A stretch of 64,000 nucleotides of DNA from Thermoanaerobacterium aotearoense (GCF_009905255.1 NZ_CP047602.1:434001-498000); one strand, 5' to 3'; numbered from the stretch's first letter, positions 9,005 through 18,358 are shown. Program-made: numbers and translations. Notes: generated by a model from the letters alone, not told the origin.

Positions 9005-10171
9005 GTGGATTTCGAAGATAGAGTTTCAAGGCGTGCAAAATCTATAGAGATATCTACAATAAGGTATTTTTTTAATATGGCAAAAGAAGTGCCTGGCGCC
9101 ATATCGCTGACCATTGGAGAACCGGATTTTGTCACTCCAAGGCACATAATAGATGCGGCGTATGCCTCATTATTAGAAGGAAAAACTGGATATACGGTAA
9201 ATGCCGGACTTATAGAGTTACGGCAAGAGATATCAAAATATCTCAAAAGAAGTTGCGATGTAGAGTATAAGCCTGATGGAGAGATACTTGTCACAATTGG
9301 TGCTACAGAGGCTATTTACATAGCACTTAATACGCTTTTAGATGAAGGAGACGAAGTTTTAATACCTGAGCCGTCATTTGTGGCTTACGATCCATGCACA
9401 AAATTGGCTGGTGGCAAATCTGTTTTTGTTCCTACATATGAGAAAGATAACTTTGTCTTAAAAGCAGATGTATTAGAGAAATATGTGACGGAGAGATCAA
9501 AGGTTTTGATTTTGCCATACCCCAATAATCCGACAGGTGCAGTCATGCCTTATGAGGAAATGGTGAAATTGGCTGAGGTAGTATTAAAGCATGATTTGCT
9601 GGTTGTGACGGATGAGATATACTCTGAACTGGTATATGATGGTTTCAAACATGTAAGCATTGCATCGCTGCCTGGAATGTGGGAAAGGACTGTTTTGATA
9701 AATGGCTTTTCCAAGTCTTATGCCATGACAGGATGGAGGCTTGGCTACATAGCGGCGCCGGAGTATTTTGTAAAGCACATGACAAAGATACATCAGTATG
9801 ATGTCACATCAGCATCAACACAATCGCAATACGCAGGTTTGGAGGCTTTAAGAAACGGCGATGGTGATGTGAAATTCATGCGAGAAAAATACGATGAAAG
9901 AAGGAAATTTTTGTACGCAAGCTTGATTGATATGGGATTTAAGTGTTTTGAGCCTAAAGGTGCGTTTTACATATTTCCATCGATTAAAGAGACTGGACTT
10001 ACGTCGTTGGAATTCGCCAAGAAGCTTTTATATGAAGCGAAAGTCGCTGCAGTGCCAGGAAGTGCTTTTGGCGAGCATGGCGAAGGATACATAAGAATGT
10101 CTTATGCTACATCGATGGAAAATCTAAAAGAGGCAGTAAAAAGGATAAAGGTGTTTATGAAGGAATTTTAG
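9005..10171 (+). CDS. Class I/II PLP-dependent aminotransferase
   Basis: 388 residues, GTG start with GGGGGAG upstream. It is an aminotransferase of fold type I, aspartate/aromatic aminotransferase branch (AspC/PatA-like). Visible motifs: SLTIGEPDFVTP (N-terminal substrate region), PNNPTGAVM, VTDEIYSELVYDG, the PLP lysine in NGFSKSYAMTGWRLGY, and the C-terminal Arg in GEGYIRMSYA that holds the alpha-carboxylate. The amino donor cannot be told from sequence alone. It stands alone between two terminators. The length is normal for the family. Confidence 0.88.
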   Translation: MDFEDRVSRRAKSIEISTIRYFFNMAKEVPGAISLTIGEPDFVTPRHIIDAAYASLLEGKTGYTVNAGLIELRQEISKYLKRSCDVEYKPDGEILVTIGATEAIYIALNTLLDEGDEVLIPEPSFVAYDPCTKLAGGKSVFVPTYEKDNFVLKADVLEKYVTERSKVLILPYPNNPTGAVMPYEEMVKLAEVVLKHDLLVVTDEIYSELVYDGFKHVSIASLPGMWERTVLINGFSKSYAMTGWRLGYIAAPEYFVKHMTKIHQYDVTSASTQSQYAGLEALRNGDGDVKFMREKYDERRKFLYASLIDMGFKCFEPKGAFYIFPSIKETGLTSLEFAKKLLYEAKVAAVPGSAFGEHGEGYIRMSYATSMENLKEAVKRIKVFMKEF

Positions 10172-10175
10172 GAAG

Positions 10176-10213
10176 AACCCATGGATATAAGTCCATGGGT
10201 TTTAAAATTTTTG
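10176..10213 (+). terminator. Terminator after the aminotransferase gene
   Basis: Perfect 9-bp stem ACCCATGGA/TCCATGGGT (10177-10185, 10192-10200) followed by TTTTAAAATTTTT. The 290 bases after it (to 10506) are AT-rich and show no gene. Confidence 0.85.
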
Positions 10214-10506
10214 CCATAGTAAAGAAAACATTTAAAATTATCCAATAATTTGTCAAAGATGAGATATACATTAACATACTAAATTGAATGTTTCATACAG
10301 AAAGAACTGCAAAGACACAAGGGAATTAACTATTTATGATATTACATGAATATCCAAAATAATATAAATTTGGTATGTGTGTCATGTAACAATATAATCA
10401 TTTTGTTACTTATTACAACATATTCTCTTATTCGACAAAAAAATCTAAAATCCTGCATAATATAGAAAAATTTTAAAGATTTTATTACAAAATTTTTACT
10501 TTTTGC

Positions 10507-10884
10507 TTAAAACTGAACCAAAGTATATAATTCATCTTTTTGCTCTTGATTTACGCCAATATATCTTAAAGTGATTTTCTGAGAACTATGATTAAAAGTA
10601 TCCATTATTAAGCCTATATTATAACGTGATGTCTTGTAACTCCAATATCCCCAAGTTTTTCTCAAACTATGAGTACCAAAATTCTCGACACCAACAGTTT
10701 CAGCGGCTTCTTTCAAGATTCTGTAACTTTGGATTCTTCCTATATGTCCGCCTTTATTGCTTGGAAATAAATAATCATCATATTTTAGACATCTTAATTT
10801 TATATATTTATCAATTTCCTTTTTTAATGATTCATTAATTTTGATTTTTTTTTCTTTTTCGGTTTTTTTCTCTTTAATAGATTT
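10507..10884 (-). pseudogene. Tyrosine recombinase (phage-type integrase), C-terminal remnant
   Basis: On the reverse strand the frame is open from 10884 down to the stop at 10507, without a credible ribosome site or start codon. The translation ends with the catalytic part of a phage-type integrase: YDDYLFPSNKGG, then HSLRKT (His and second Arg of the R-H-R-H/W-Y set), FNHSS, and LRYIG carrying the nucleophilic Tyr. The first catalytic Arg and the whole N-terminal DNA-binding part are missing. Just upstream, in another frame, a stretch reading LLFTSYGIK resembles the missing part but is cut by stops, which points to internal deletion and frame damage. It is a remnant of a lost mobile element. 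Confidence 0.72.
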
Positions 10885-11476
10885 TTAAATGATTATTTTA
10901 CTTAATGCCGTAGGAGGTAAATAATAAATCCAGTAACTCCTAAATTATTAAGTTATATCGAAAAATTCAAATCAAATGAAACATGTAAAAAAGATATAGA
11001 TATATCTAAAAAATATTAAATTAATCATTTTAAATGCTAATGTATCAAGTATATTATGAACTTATTAAATGTAACAAAATGATGGAGAATTTTAAGTCAT
11101 TTGATTTATTGAAAAGAGCAAACTTATCGAAAGATAAGGACGCGGATTTTGCCAAGACAGCCGGGTTGCCAGCTTACTAGTTGGAATGGGGCAACCGTGT
11201 GGTTATCCTATTTTTTATTTGTAAATCAGTTGTAATTAAAGAGAAGGTGGTGCATCAAAATTATATGAATATCATTGTAAAGTTTAACGAAATTTTAAAT
11301 ATTGTTTAAGATGGAGTTGAAAGTATGAAATGGGCATTTATGATTCAGTAATGGGACTGCATGACAGAAAATATGTTGAAAAAAGGCTAAGTGAACAAAA
11401 TGCATAGGGACATTAAAAGTTTTGTATGATTTGCTTTGTAAACTTTGTTTAAATATTTTTTTGGAGGGAATTTGGT
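10885..11476. other. Gene-free stretch with degraded coding fragments and an RNA leader
   Basis: About 590 bases with no intact gene. A short open piece after an AGGAGG at 10912 (LLSYIEKFKSNE..., ending near 11017) has no start codon. Two tiny open pieces after the riboswitch-like structure, near 11250-11410, look like decayed coding sequence. The only convincing element is the structured RNA at 11116-11217. Confidence 0.5.
11116..11217 (+). promoter_or_regulatory. Candidate cyclic di-GMP-I (GEMM) riboswitch before the chemotaxis operon
   Basis: GCAAAC (11118-11123) leads into the hairpin CTTATC-GAAA-GATAAG with a GAAA tetraloop. Then comes GGACGC, and then GACAGCCGGGTTGCC, the hallmark 3' part of the c-di-GMP-I class, whose GGTTGC can pair back to GCAAAC. 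The region between GACGC and GACAGCC is only about 15 bases, far shorter than usual, so the second helix may be truncated. GGTTGCC (11164-11170) can alternatively pair with GGCAACC (11190-11196), followed by TATTTTTTATTT, a believable expression platform. It lies about 260 bases before cheW, and control of motility by c-di-GMP makes functional sense. Confidence 0.55.
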
Positions 11477-11911
11477 TTGAATGAATTGTTAGATTATCAA
11501 TATGTTGTATATGAATTGTGTGGAGAAAAATATGCAATAAAAATAAATGAAGTGTATGAAATTATAAGATTAAAAAAAATTACTTATCTATATAACAGCA
11601 AATCATATTTAGAAGGTATTATAAATTTGCGCGGAAAAATTGTACCAGTCATTAATATACATAGGATATTGGGACTTGAAAATTATTCTGATACTAAATC
11701 AACACGTATTGTAATATTAAGATTTAATGATGAATTAATTGGTACAATCGTTGATAGAGTAATTCAGGTCGCAAAGTTTTCTGATATTCAACCGACTCCA
11801 GAAACAGTAGATGAAATAGATGGAAATTATTTTGAAGGGTTGGGTATTACACAGGATGGTGAAGTTATTGCGATAATGAAAGTTGATAAATTGTTAAATG
11901 CAGAATATTGA
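11477..11911 (+). CDS. cheW: Chemotaxis coupling protein CheW
   Basis: 144 residues, TTG start with GGAGGG 9 bases upstream. It is a single CheW domain (two SH3-like five-stranded barrels): YVVYELCGEKYAIKINEVYEIIR, the conserved GIINLRGKIVPVINIHRILGL, and GTIVDRVIQVAKF. It links chemoreceptors to the CheA kinase in the array. It is the first gene of the chemotaxis operon, 20 bases before cheA. Confidence 0.95.
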   Translation: MNELLDYQYVVYELCGEKYAIKINEVYEIIRLKKITYLYNSKSYLEGIINLRGKIVPVINIHRILGLENYSDTKSTRIVILRFNDELIGTIVDRVIQVAKFSDIQPTPETVDEIDGNYFEGLGITQDGEVIAIMKVDKLLNAEY

Positions 11912-11931
11912 CAGATAAGGGGGTGTGTAAA

Positions 11932-13971
11932 TTGTATGATAGTCCGGAATTTATCAGAGCTTTTCTTGACGAAGTTGATGAGCAACTGGAACTTTTCGAA
12001 AAAAATATTTTGAATTTGGAACGTGATCCAAATGATGAGATAATAAGAGCTTTATTTAGAATAGCACACACACTGAAAGGATCGTCCGCGGCAGTTGGAT
12101 TTGAAAAAATGAAAACCTTGACCCATAAAATGGAAGACGTATTAGATAGGATACGAACTGGTAAAATCAAAGTGACAAAACCATTGATAGATGTCCTTTT
12201 TAGATGTTTAGATGAGTTGAAAACTCTTAAAGAGGAATTTTCTTCAAAAGGTAATAACATAAAAACGGATATAACTTTAACATTATCGGAACTGCACAAA
12301 TATATATCAGGTGATCAGTTGTTGAAAAAAACTGTAGGTGCAGAAATAAATAAAGAGTTCAAACTTGATTTAGAACAACAAATTCAAATACAACAAGCTG
12401 TAGCATCTGGTTTAAATGTATTTGTATGTGAAGTGAAAATAAAAAAAGATTGTGTTATGAAAGCTGTCCGTGCTTTTTTAATTTTAAATTTTTTAAATCA
12501 ATTGGGTACCGTTATTAAAAGTGAACCAGATATGACAGACATGAATGACAATATTGATGTAGAAAGCATTTCGTATTTGTTAATTACTGAATTTGATAAA
12601 GAACAGCTAAAAGTTAAAGTATTAGATAGAATGTTGGAGATTGAAAGTTTTAATGCAGATTTATTTGATTTAAGTTTAATACAGAGCCAATCAGACAATG
12701 GGTGTAATGTGACAAAAGATAGTGGTTATGAAAAACAAAATACAAATGAGATAAGGAATAAGACAAATCAAACAGTTAGAGTTGATATAGGCAGATTAGA
12801 AAAAATGATGGAGATGGTTGGGGAACTTGTGATTGAAAAATCAAGAATTAGTCAAATTGTTAGTTTATTGCATGAGAGGTATAGTTCAGACAATTCTTTT
12901 GAAGATTTAGAGGAAATTTCGAATCAAATATCAAGGATAACAAATGAGCTTCAAGAATTGGTATTAAAAGTTCGTATGTTGCCGATCAAACAATTATTTA
13001 GCAGGATACCACGCTTAGTAAGAGATTTAGCAGATTCTCTGCATAAAGAAATTGAGTTAGTTATAGAAGGCGAAGATACAGAATTAGATAAAACCATAAT
13101 TGAAGATTTAGCAGATCCATTAGTTCATTTGATCAGAAATGCTGCTGACCACGGGATAGAAGCACCTGATGAACGTTTAAAAGCGGGTAAAAATCCTAAG
13201 GGTACTATAAGAGTTAATGCGTATCATCAAGAAAATCAGTTTATTCTTGTAGTACAAGATGATGGGCGTGGAATTAATTTGAATAAAGTTAAAGAAGTTG
13301 CATTAAAAAAAGGAATAATTTCACGTCAGGAGTCAGACTTATTAAATGATAAAGAAGTTTTAGAGCTAATTTTCAAGCCAGGATTTTCTACTTCTCAAAG
13401 TATTAGTGATATTTCTGGACGTGGAGTAGGGATGGATATTGTTCGCAACAATATTAATAAGCTTAATGGAGTTATAGAAGTTGAAACAAAAGAATGGGAA
13501 GGTACGAAATTTATAATAAAACTTCCTTTGACGTTGGCTATTTTAAATGGACTTTTGATACGAATAAACAATGAAATATATGCTATTCCAGTGAGTAATG
13601 TTATAGAAATTGTACGGTTAAATGAGAAAGAAATAAAAAAAATTAAAAATCAAGATGTTGTGATTATTAGAGAAAGAACAATTTCACTAATTTGGCTGCA
13701 TGATTATTTTAAAGTACGTAGAAATATAAGAAATAAAAATATTGTCATTGTAATATTAGGCATTGCTGAAAAGAGATTTGGACTGGTTGTTGATGAACTT
13801 ATTGGCAATCAAGAAATTGTAGTTAAAAATTTTGGTTCGTATATAGGAAAACTCGATATTTTCTCTGGAGCAACTATTTTAGGTGATGGAAATGTAGCAT
13901 GTATTTTAGATGTTGCTGGAATTGTGAAAACAACTGCGTTCAAAAAAAGCTATGATAAGGAATTTGCATAA
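11932..13971 (+). CDS. cheA: Chemotaxis histidine kinase CheA
   Basis: 679 residues from TTG 11932, preferred because AAGGGGG at 11917-11923 is 8 bases upstream; an upstream TTG at 11908 would overlap cheW. Domains in order: HPt/P1 with phospho-acceptor His46 in RIAHTLKGSSAAVGF; a ferredoxin-like P2 region (about 140-225, VFVCEVKIKKDCVMKAVRAF); P3 dimerisation helices (RLEKMMEMVGELVIEKSRI); a P4 ATPase with HLIRNAADHGIE, DDGRGI and GRGVGMDIVRNNI; and a C-terminal CheW-like P5. All parts are complete. It phosphorylates CheY and CheB; no cheY is in this operon. Confidence 0.95.
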   Translation: MYDSPEFIRAFLDEVDEQLELFEKNILNLERDPNDEIIRALFRIAHTLKGSSAAVGFEKMKTLTHKMEDVLDRIRTGKIKVTKPLIDVLFRCLDELKTLKEEFSSKGNNIKTDITLTLSELHKYISGDQLLKKTVGAEINKEFKLDLEQQIQIQQAVASGLNVFVCEVKIKKDCVMKAVRAFLILNFLNQLGTVIKSEPDMTDMNDNIDVESISYLLITEFDKEQLKVKVLDRMLEIESFNADLFDLSLIQSQSDNGCNVTKDSGYEKQNTNEIRNKTNQTVRVDIGRLEKMMEMVGELVIEKSRISQIVSLLHERYSSDNSFEDLEEISNQISRITNELQELVLKVRMLPIKQLFSRIPRLVRDLADSLHKEIELVIEGEDTELDKTIIEDLADPLVHLIRNAADHGIEAPDERLKAGKNPKGTIRVNAYHQENQFILVVQDDGRGINLNKVKEVALKKGIISRQESDLLNDKEVLELIFKPGFSTSQSISDISGRGVGMDIVRNNINKLNGVIEVETKEWEGTKFIIKLPLTLAILNGLLIRINNEIYAIPVSNVIEIVRLNEKEIKKIKNQDVVIIRERTISLIWLHDYFKVRRNIRNKNIVIVILGIAEKRFGLVVDELIGNQEIVVKNFGSYIGKLDIFSGATILGDGNVACILDVAGIVKTTAFKKSYDKEFA

Positions 13972-14002
13972 GACATTAAATAAAATTTGAGGAGGTATAA
14001 TA

Positions 14003-16414
14003 ATGAGTTTTAAGGAGAATATTGCAAAAAAATTGATAAAAGGTACGACATATCATGAAAATTTAAGGAGAGCGATTTATGCCGCAGATAATATTGATAA
14101 TAAACTGAGGAAATTTCTGGATATAACCAATAGGGCACTTAATGGACTAAAAGAACAGTCAACGACAATAGAATCAACTGAAATAAGTGCTGAAGAATTA
14201 ATGGTACTGATCAATGATATAGAGAAAAGTTTAGATGAATTAGCGAAGTTTGTAGATAAAGCTAATAATTCTTTAGAAAAATTATACGGTATCACTGATC
14301 AAGTAGCAGGAAACAGCGAAAGCACAGCAAGCTCAGTGGAACAGATATCGGCGTCGATAGAACAGATAAGCAAATCGATAAAAGGAGTAGCAGGCAATGC
14401 AGAAAGCTTGTCGGCGTCGGCAGAAGAAACATCAGCAGCGATAGAGGAAATGGTAGCGTCAATAAATCAAGTAGCAGGAAACAGCGAAAGCACAGCAAGC
14501 TCAGTAGAACAGATATCGGCGTCGATAGAACAGATAAGCAAATCGATAAAAGGAGTAGCAGGCAATGCAGAAAGCTTGTCGGCGTCGGCAGAAGAAACAT
14601 CAGCAGCGATAGAGGAAATGGTAGCGTCAATAAATCAAGTAGCAGGAAACAGCGAAAGCACAGCAAGCTCAGTAGAACAGATATCGGCGTCGATAGAACA
14701 GATAAGCAAATCGATAAAAGGAGTAGCAGGCAATGCAGAAAGCTTGTCAGCGTCAGCAGAAGAAACATCAGCGACGATAGAGGAAATGGTAGCGTCAATA
14801 AATCAAGTAGCGGGAAACAGCGAAAGTACAGCAAGTTCAGTAGAACAGATATCGGCGTCGATAGAGCAGATAAGCAAATCGATAAAAGGAGTAGCAGGTA
14901 ATGCAGAAAGCTTGTCGGCGTCGGCAGAAGAAACATCAGCAGCGATAGAGGAAATGGTAGCCTCAATAAATCAAGTAGCTAACAGCACTGAAAATATTAA
15001 AAGATTCAGCGATTCGCTAAAAAGTGAAGCACAAAATGGCAGAAAATCAGTAGAAGAAACATTGTCTTCTATTAAAGATATTACTGATGCAATTTATCTA
15101 ACAGGAAACGTAATAAATAATTTAGGGGAAAGCTCTGAGAAGATAGGAAGTATTACGGAAGTTATTGATGATATTGCAGAACAGACTAATTTGTTAGCCC
15201 TTAATGCAGCGATAGAAGCTGCAAGAGCTGGCGAACATGGGAAAGGATTCGCAGTAGTAGCAGATGAAGTTAGAAAGCTTGCCGAAAGAACAGCTACAGC
15301 TACAAAAGAAATAGCCGCACTTATAAAGAGTGTGCAAAAAGAAACAGAACAAGCAGTAAAAGCAATTGAGGTAGGACAAGATAAAGCTAAGCGTGGGACT
15401 GAATTAAGCAATGATATGAGAATAGCGATAGAAAGAATTGTTGAGGGCATAGAAAAAATAAATAATGAGATTAACGAAGTTACATTAGCCGCCGAGGAGC
15501 AGAGAAATCAAGGGCAAAACATAGTAGAAGCGGTAGAAAATATAACAAATCAAGCAGCACAGGTAAGTCAAGCGACAAAAGAGCAAGCAAAAGGAGTGGA
15601 AGAGATAGTACAAGGAGTAAATAACGCCAGAGAACAAGTGAGGCAAATAGCGGCGGCAGCGAAAGAGCAGAGAAATCAAGGGCAGAACATAGTAGAAGCA
15701 GTAGAAAATATAACAAACCAAGCAGCACAGGTAAGTCAAGCGACAAAAGAGCAAGCAAAAGGAGTGGAAGAGATAGTACAAGGAGTAAATAACGCCAGAG
15801 AACAAGTGAGGCAAATAGCGGCGGCAGCGAAAGAGCAGAGAAATCAAGGGCAGAACATAGTAGAAGCGGTAGAAAATATAACAAATCAAGCAGCACAGGT
15901 AAGTCAAGCGACAAAAGAGCAAGCAAAAGGAGTGGAAGAGATAGTACAAGGAGTAAATAACGCCAGAGAACAAGTGAGGCAAATAGCGGCAGCAGCGAAA
16001 GAGCAGAGAAATCAAGGGCAGAACATAGTAGAAGCGGTAGAAAATATAACAAATCAAGCAGCACAGGTAAGCCAAGCGACAAAAGAGCAAGCAAAAGGAG
16101 TGGAAGAGATAGTACAAGGAGTAAATAATGCGAGAGAACAAGCGAAGCGAATAACGACAGCCGTAAAAGAAATAAATGTAAATATCGGAGAAGAAATAAA
16201 TAATTCAAATGTTGTAGATAAACATGCAAAACAAATTGGAGAGTTAATTAAAAAACAAATTTCGGAATTTAAACGAGTTATGATGCTTGTAAAGGAATTT
16301 AGCAGTTTATTAAGCTTAAATGGCAAAGATATTGAAAAATCCATTGATACTACTGAGGAACTTCTTAGCAATGTGGAACAAATAAAAAATATGTTAAGAG
16401 AGTTTGAAATATAA
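14003..16414 (+). CDS. Soluble methyl-accepting chemotaxis protein with symmetric arm repeats
   Basis: 803 residues, ATG 14003 with GGAGG upstream. No membrane helix and no recognised sensor domain: about 100 helical residues, then a very long coiled coil. The signalling tip is canonical ([41 protein letters not shown], split across residues 390-427). Residues 100-323 are four copies of a 56-residue unit containing [20 protein letters not shown]. Residues 499-722 are four copies of a different 56-residue unit containing [18 protein letters not shown]. Both blocks are 672 bases, and their ends are equidistant from residue 411 at the tip, so the copies face each other in the antiparallel hairpin. 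56 residues equal eight heptads. It probably forms cytoplasmic CheA/CheW arrays. Confidence 0.93.
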   Translation: MSFKENIAKKLIKGTTYHENLRRAIYAADNIDNKLRKFLDITNRALNGLKEQSTTIESTEISAEELMVLINDIEKSLDELAKFVDKANNSLEKLYGITDQVAGNSESTASSVEQISASIEQISKSIKGVAGNAESLSASAEETSAAIEEMVASINQVAGNSESTASSVEQISASIEQISKSIKGVAGNAESLSASAEETSAAIEEMVASINQVAGNSESTASSVEQISASIEQISKSIKGVAGNAESLSASAEETSATIEEMVASINQVAGNSESTASSVEQISASIEQISKSIKGVAGNAESLSASAEETSAAIEEMVASINQVANSTENIKRFSDSLKSEAQNGRKSVEETLSSIKDITDAIYLTGNVINNLGESSEKIGSITEVIDDIAEQTNLLALNAAIEAARAGEHGKGFAVVADEVRKLAERTATATKEIAALIKSVQKETEQAVKAIEVGQDKAKRGTELSNDMRIAIERIVEGIEKINNEINEVTLAAEEQRNQGQNIVEAVENITNQAAQVSQATKEQAKGVEEIVQGVNNAREQVRQIAAAAKEQRNQGQNIVEAVENITNQAAQVSQATKEQAKGVEEIVQGVNNAREQVRQIAAAAKEQRNQGQNIVEAVENITNQAAQVSQATKEQAKGVEEIVQGVNNAREQVRQIAAAAKEQRNQGQNIVEAVENITNQAAQVSQATKEQAKGVEEIVQGVNNAREQAKRITTAVKEINVNIGEEINNSNVVDKHAKQIGELIKKQISEFKRVMMLVKEFSSLLSLNGKDIEKSIDTTEELLSNVEQIKNMLREFEI
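14300..14971 (+). repeat. Four tandem 168-bp repeats, N-terminal arm of the chemoreceptor
   Basis: Units start at 14300, 14468, 14636 and 14804, each exactly 168 bases (56 codons, eight heptads). Copies differ at only a few positions by eye, including silent changes and one Ala-to-Thr, so the expansion is recent or kept uniform by recombination. Confidence 0.97.
15497..16168 (+). repeat. Four tandem 168-bp repeats, C-terminal arm of the chemoreceptor
   Basis: Units start at 15497, 15665, 15833 and 16001, each exactly 168 bases and nearly identical. The last unit diverges over its final 10 codons. The sequence is unrelated to the N-arm repeat but has the same period and copy number. Confidence 0.97.
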
Positions 16415-16425
16415 TAATATACTAT

Positions 16426-16470
16426 GTACTACTGAAGAAGTTCCATTCTTCAGTAGTACAATTTTTGTTT
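16426..16470 (+). terminator. Strong terminator-like hairpin between mcp and cheR
   Basis: A perfect 14-bp stem (16426-16439 with 16446-16459) with loop GTTCCA, followed by AATTTTTGTTT. It lies inside the apparent operon, only 16 bases before cheR, so it may reduce cheR/cheB relative to cheW/cheA/mcp. Confidence 0.8.
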
Positions 16471-16485
16471 AGGGGATGGCAAAAT

Positions 16486-17298
16486 ATGATAGCAAATGGA
16501 AAGAATTATTTAGAGGATTTAGCAAATTATATATACGATTTTTGCGGAATTGATTATAAAAATAATTTAAACAATCTTAAGATGAAAATTGAAGCAAGGA
16601 TTAAAGAATTAGGATTATCTATTTGGGAATATTTCGGATATATAAAAATGGAACCAGAAGAATTGGATGTTTTAATAGAATTAATAACTGTTAATGAAAC
16701 GTACTTTTTTAGAGAAGAAAATTTGCTAGAAGAATTTAAAAATTCAATTTTGCCTGAATATATTAATTCTGCAGGTAATAATGTGCGTATATGGTCTGCT
16801 GCTTGTTCGACGGGTGAGGAGCCGTATACAATCGGCATGTTAATTGAAGATAGTGGTTTGTTTAATGGCCGCGAAGTTCAAATTATAGCAACAGACATTA
16901 ATAAAAAAGTATTAGAGAAAGCCCAAAAAGGTCTTTATAAGAAAAATTCATTATCTTTTAGGAGAACTCCTAAAGATATATACGATAAATTTTTTATAGA
17001 TCATGGAGAATATTATAAGGTTAGAGATGAAATTATCAAGATGGTGGAATTCAAAAGAATAAATCTCTTGGATAACGAGCTTGAAATGAAAATAGGGAAA
17101 TGTGATATTATATTTTGTAGGAATGTGTTGATATATTTTGATGAACTTGCAATTCGGAAAATAATTAATGATTTTTATAGAATTTTAAATCCAGGCGGTT
17201 ATTTGTTGCTTGGCCATGCTGAGTCAATAACTGGTGTGCATAGTGGATTTGAAGTAATCCACAAGCCTTCCGTTTTCTATTATAGAAGAAAGGGATGA
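16486..17298 (+). CDS. cheR: Chemotaxis methyltransferase CheR
   Basis: 270 residues from ATG 16486 (AGGGGAT at 16471). A small N-terminal helical domain is followed by a SAM-dependent methyltransferase domain. Visible: NETYFFREENLLEEF, the SAM-binding WSAACSTGEEPYTIGML, ATDIN, DIIFCRNVLIYFD and GGYLLLGHAESI. It methylates glutamates on chemoreceptors, here most simply the soluble receptor of the same operon. That receptor has no obvious C-terminal tethering pentapeptide. Confidence 0.95.
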   Translation: MIANGKNYLEDLANYIYDFCGIDYKNNLNNLKMKIEARIKELGLSIWEYFGYIKMEPEELDVLIELITVNETYFFREENLLEEFKNSILPEYINSAGNNVRIWSAACSTGEEPYTIGMLIEDSGLFNGREVQIIATDINKKVLEKAQKGLYKKNSLSFRRTPKDIYDKFFIDHGEYYKVRDEIIKMVEFKRINLLDNELEMKIGKCDIIFCRNVLIYFDELAIRKIINDFYRILNPGGYLLLGHAESITGVHSGFEVIHKPSVFYYRRKG

Positions 17299-17299
17299 C

Positions 17300-18358
17300 A
17301 TGATGGAAAAGTTTGGTGTTTTAGTTGTGGATGATTCGTCTTTTATGAGAAAGTGTATTACTAAAATCATAGAAAAGAATCCTAAACTTTATGTTGTAGG
17401 AATCGCCAGAGATGGATATGAAGCGATAGAAAAAGTTCAAAATCTTAATCCTGATGTAGTAACTATGGATATTGAAATGCCTAATATGAACGGCATTATG
17501 GCTCTTAAAAAGATTAAAGAATTGCATGATATACCTATTGTGATGCTGAGCAATTATACGGAGGAAGGTGCTAAACCCACTATAGAAGCGTTGGAGGCAG
17601 GCGCAGAAGATTTTTTTCTAAAAAGCGAGTTAATCAAGCAAGATGTTGATGATAAGGTTATCGATTATTTTATAAATAAATTGATAAATATTGTAGAAAG
17701 CAAGAAAGTGCAAAAGCAATGTTTAAAAATCAACATGGATGAAATGGTTAATAAGAGAGTTCTTAACAATGATAAACCAAATGCAAAGACAAATATAATT
17801 ATTATAGGCACATCTACAGGAGGACCAGCCGCTTTACAATCTATACTGCCCAATTTCCCAGCAGATTTATCCGTTCCCGTACTTGTCCTCCAACATATGC
17901 CGCCAGGTTTTACTAAGTCTTTAGCTGAAAGATTTGATACATTCTGCCAACTTCATGTAAAAGAAGCAGAGGATGATGAAGTTTTGCAAAGTGGCAACAT
18001 TTATATAGCTCCATCGGGATTTCAAACTACTTTGCATTTAAGAAGTGATAATAGAGTTTCTTTCAAAATCACAGACAGTTCAAATGATAACAATTTATAT
18101 AAACCATCAATTGATGTTACGTTAAATTCTGCAGCACCGATATATAAAGACCATTTATTAGTTGCCATACTTACTGGTATGGGCAATGATGGAGTTGTCG
18201 GATGCAAATCAGTAAAAGAGAATGGGGGCCATGTTATTATTGAATCTGAAAATACATGTGTTGTTTATGGAATGCCAAAGGCTGTTTTTGAAGCTAAACT
18301 ATACGATGTTCAAGTGCCGTTGCAGGATGTTTTAAAGGAAATATTGACGTATGTGTGA
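17300..18358 (+). CDS. cheB: Chemotaxis response regulator / protein-glutamate methylesterase CheB
   Basis: 352 residues; ATG 17300 (or ATG 17303), 1 base after the cheR stop. The receiver domain has VDDSSFMRK and phospho-acceptor Asp57 in VTMDIEMPNMNG. After a linker, the methylesterase domain carries the catalytic triad region: Ser in GTSTGGPAAL, His in LQHMPPGFT, and Asp in GMGNDGVVG. It removes or deamidates receptor methyl-glutamate sites when phosphorylated by CheA. The operon closes here without cheY, cheC, cheD or flagellar genes. Confidence 0.95.
   Translation: MMEKFGVLVVDDSSFMRKCITKIIEKNPKLYVVGIARDGYEAIEKVQNLNPDVVTMDIEMPNMNGIMALKKIKELHDIPIVMLSNYTEEGAKPTIEALEAGAEDFFLKSELIKQDVDDKVIDYFINKLINIVESKKVQKQCLKINMDEMVNKRVLNNDKPNAKTNIIIIGTSTGGPAALQSILPNFPADLSVPVLVLQHMPPGFTKSLAERFDTFCQLHVKEAEDDEVLQSGNIYIAPSGFQTTLHLRSDNRVSFKITDSSNDNNLYKPSIDVTLNSAAPIYKDHLLVAILTGMGNDGVVGCKSVKENGGHVIIESENTCVVYGMPKAVFEAKLYDVQVPLQDVLKEILTYV

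Noticed and set aside
10626-10838. Forward open frame over the integrase remnant
   Set aside because: No ribosome site and the reverse strand carries the recognisable recombinase motifs.
14300-14971. CRISPR-like tandem repeat
   Set aside because: Period is 168 bp without unique spacers, in frame inside a coding gene.
14292-16229. Long reverse-strand open frames over the chemoreceptor repeats (up to about 250 codons)
   Set aside because: They mirror the repeated, codon-biased forward gene, are Leu/Ser/Phe-rich repeats and have no ribosome site.
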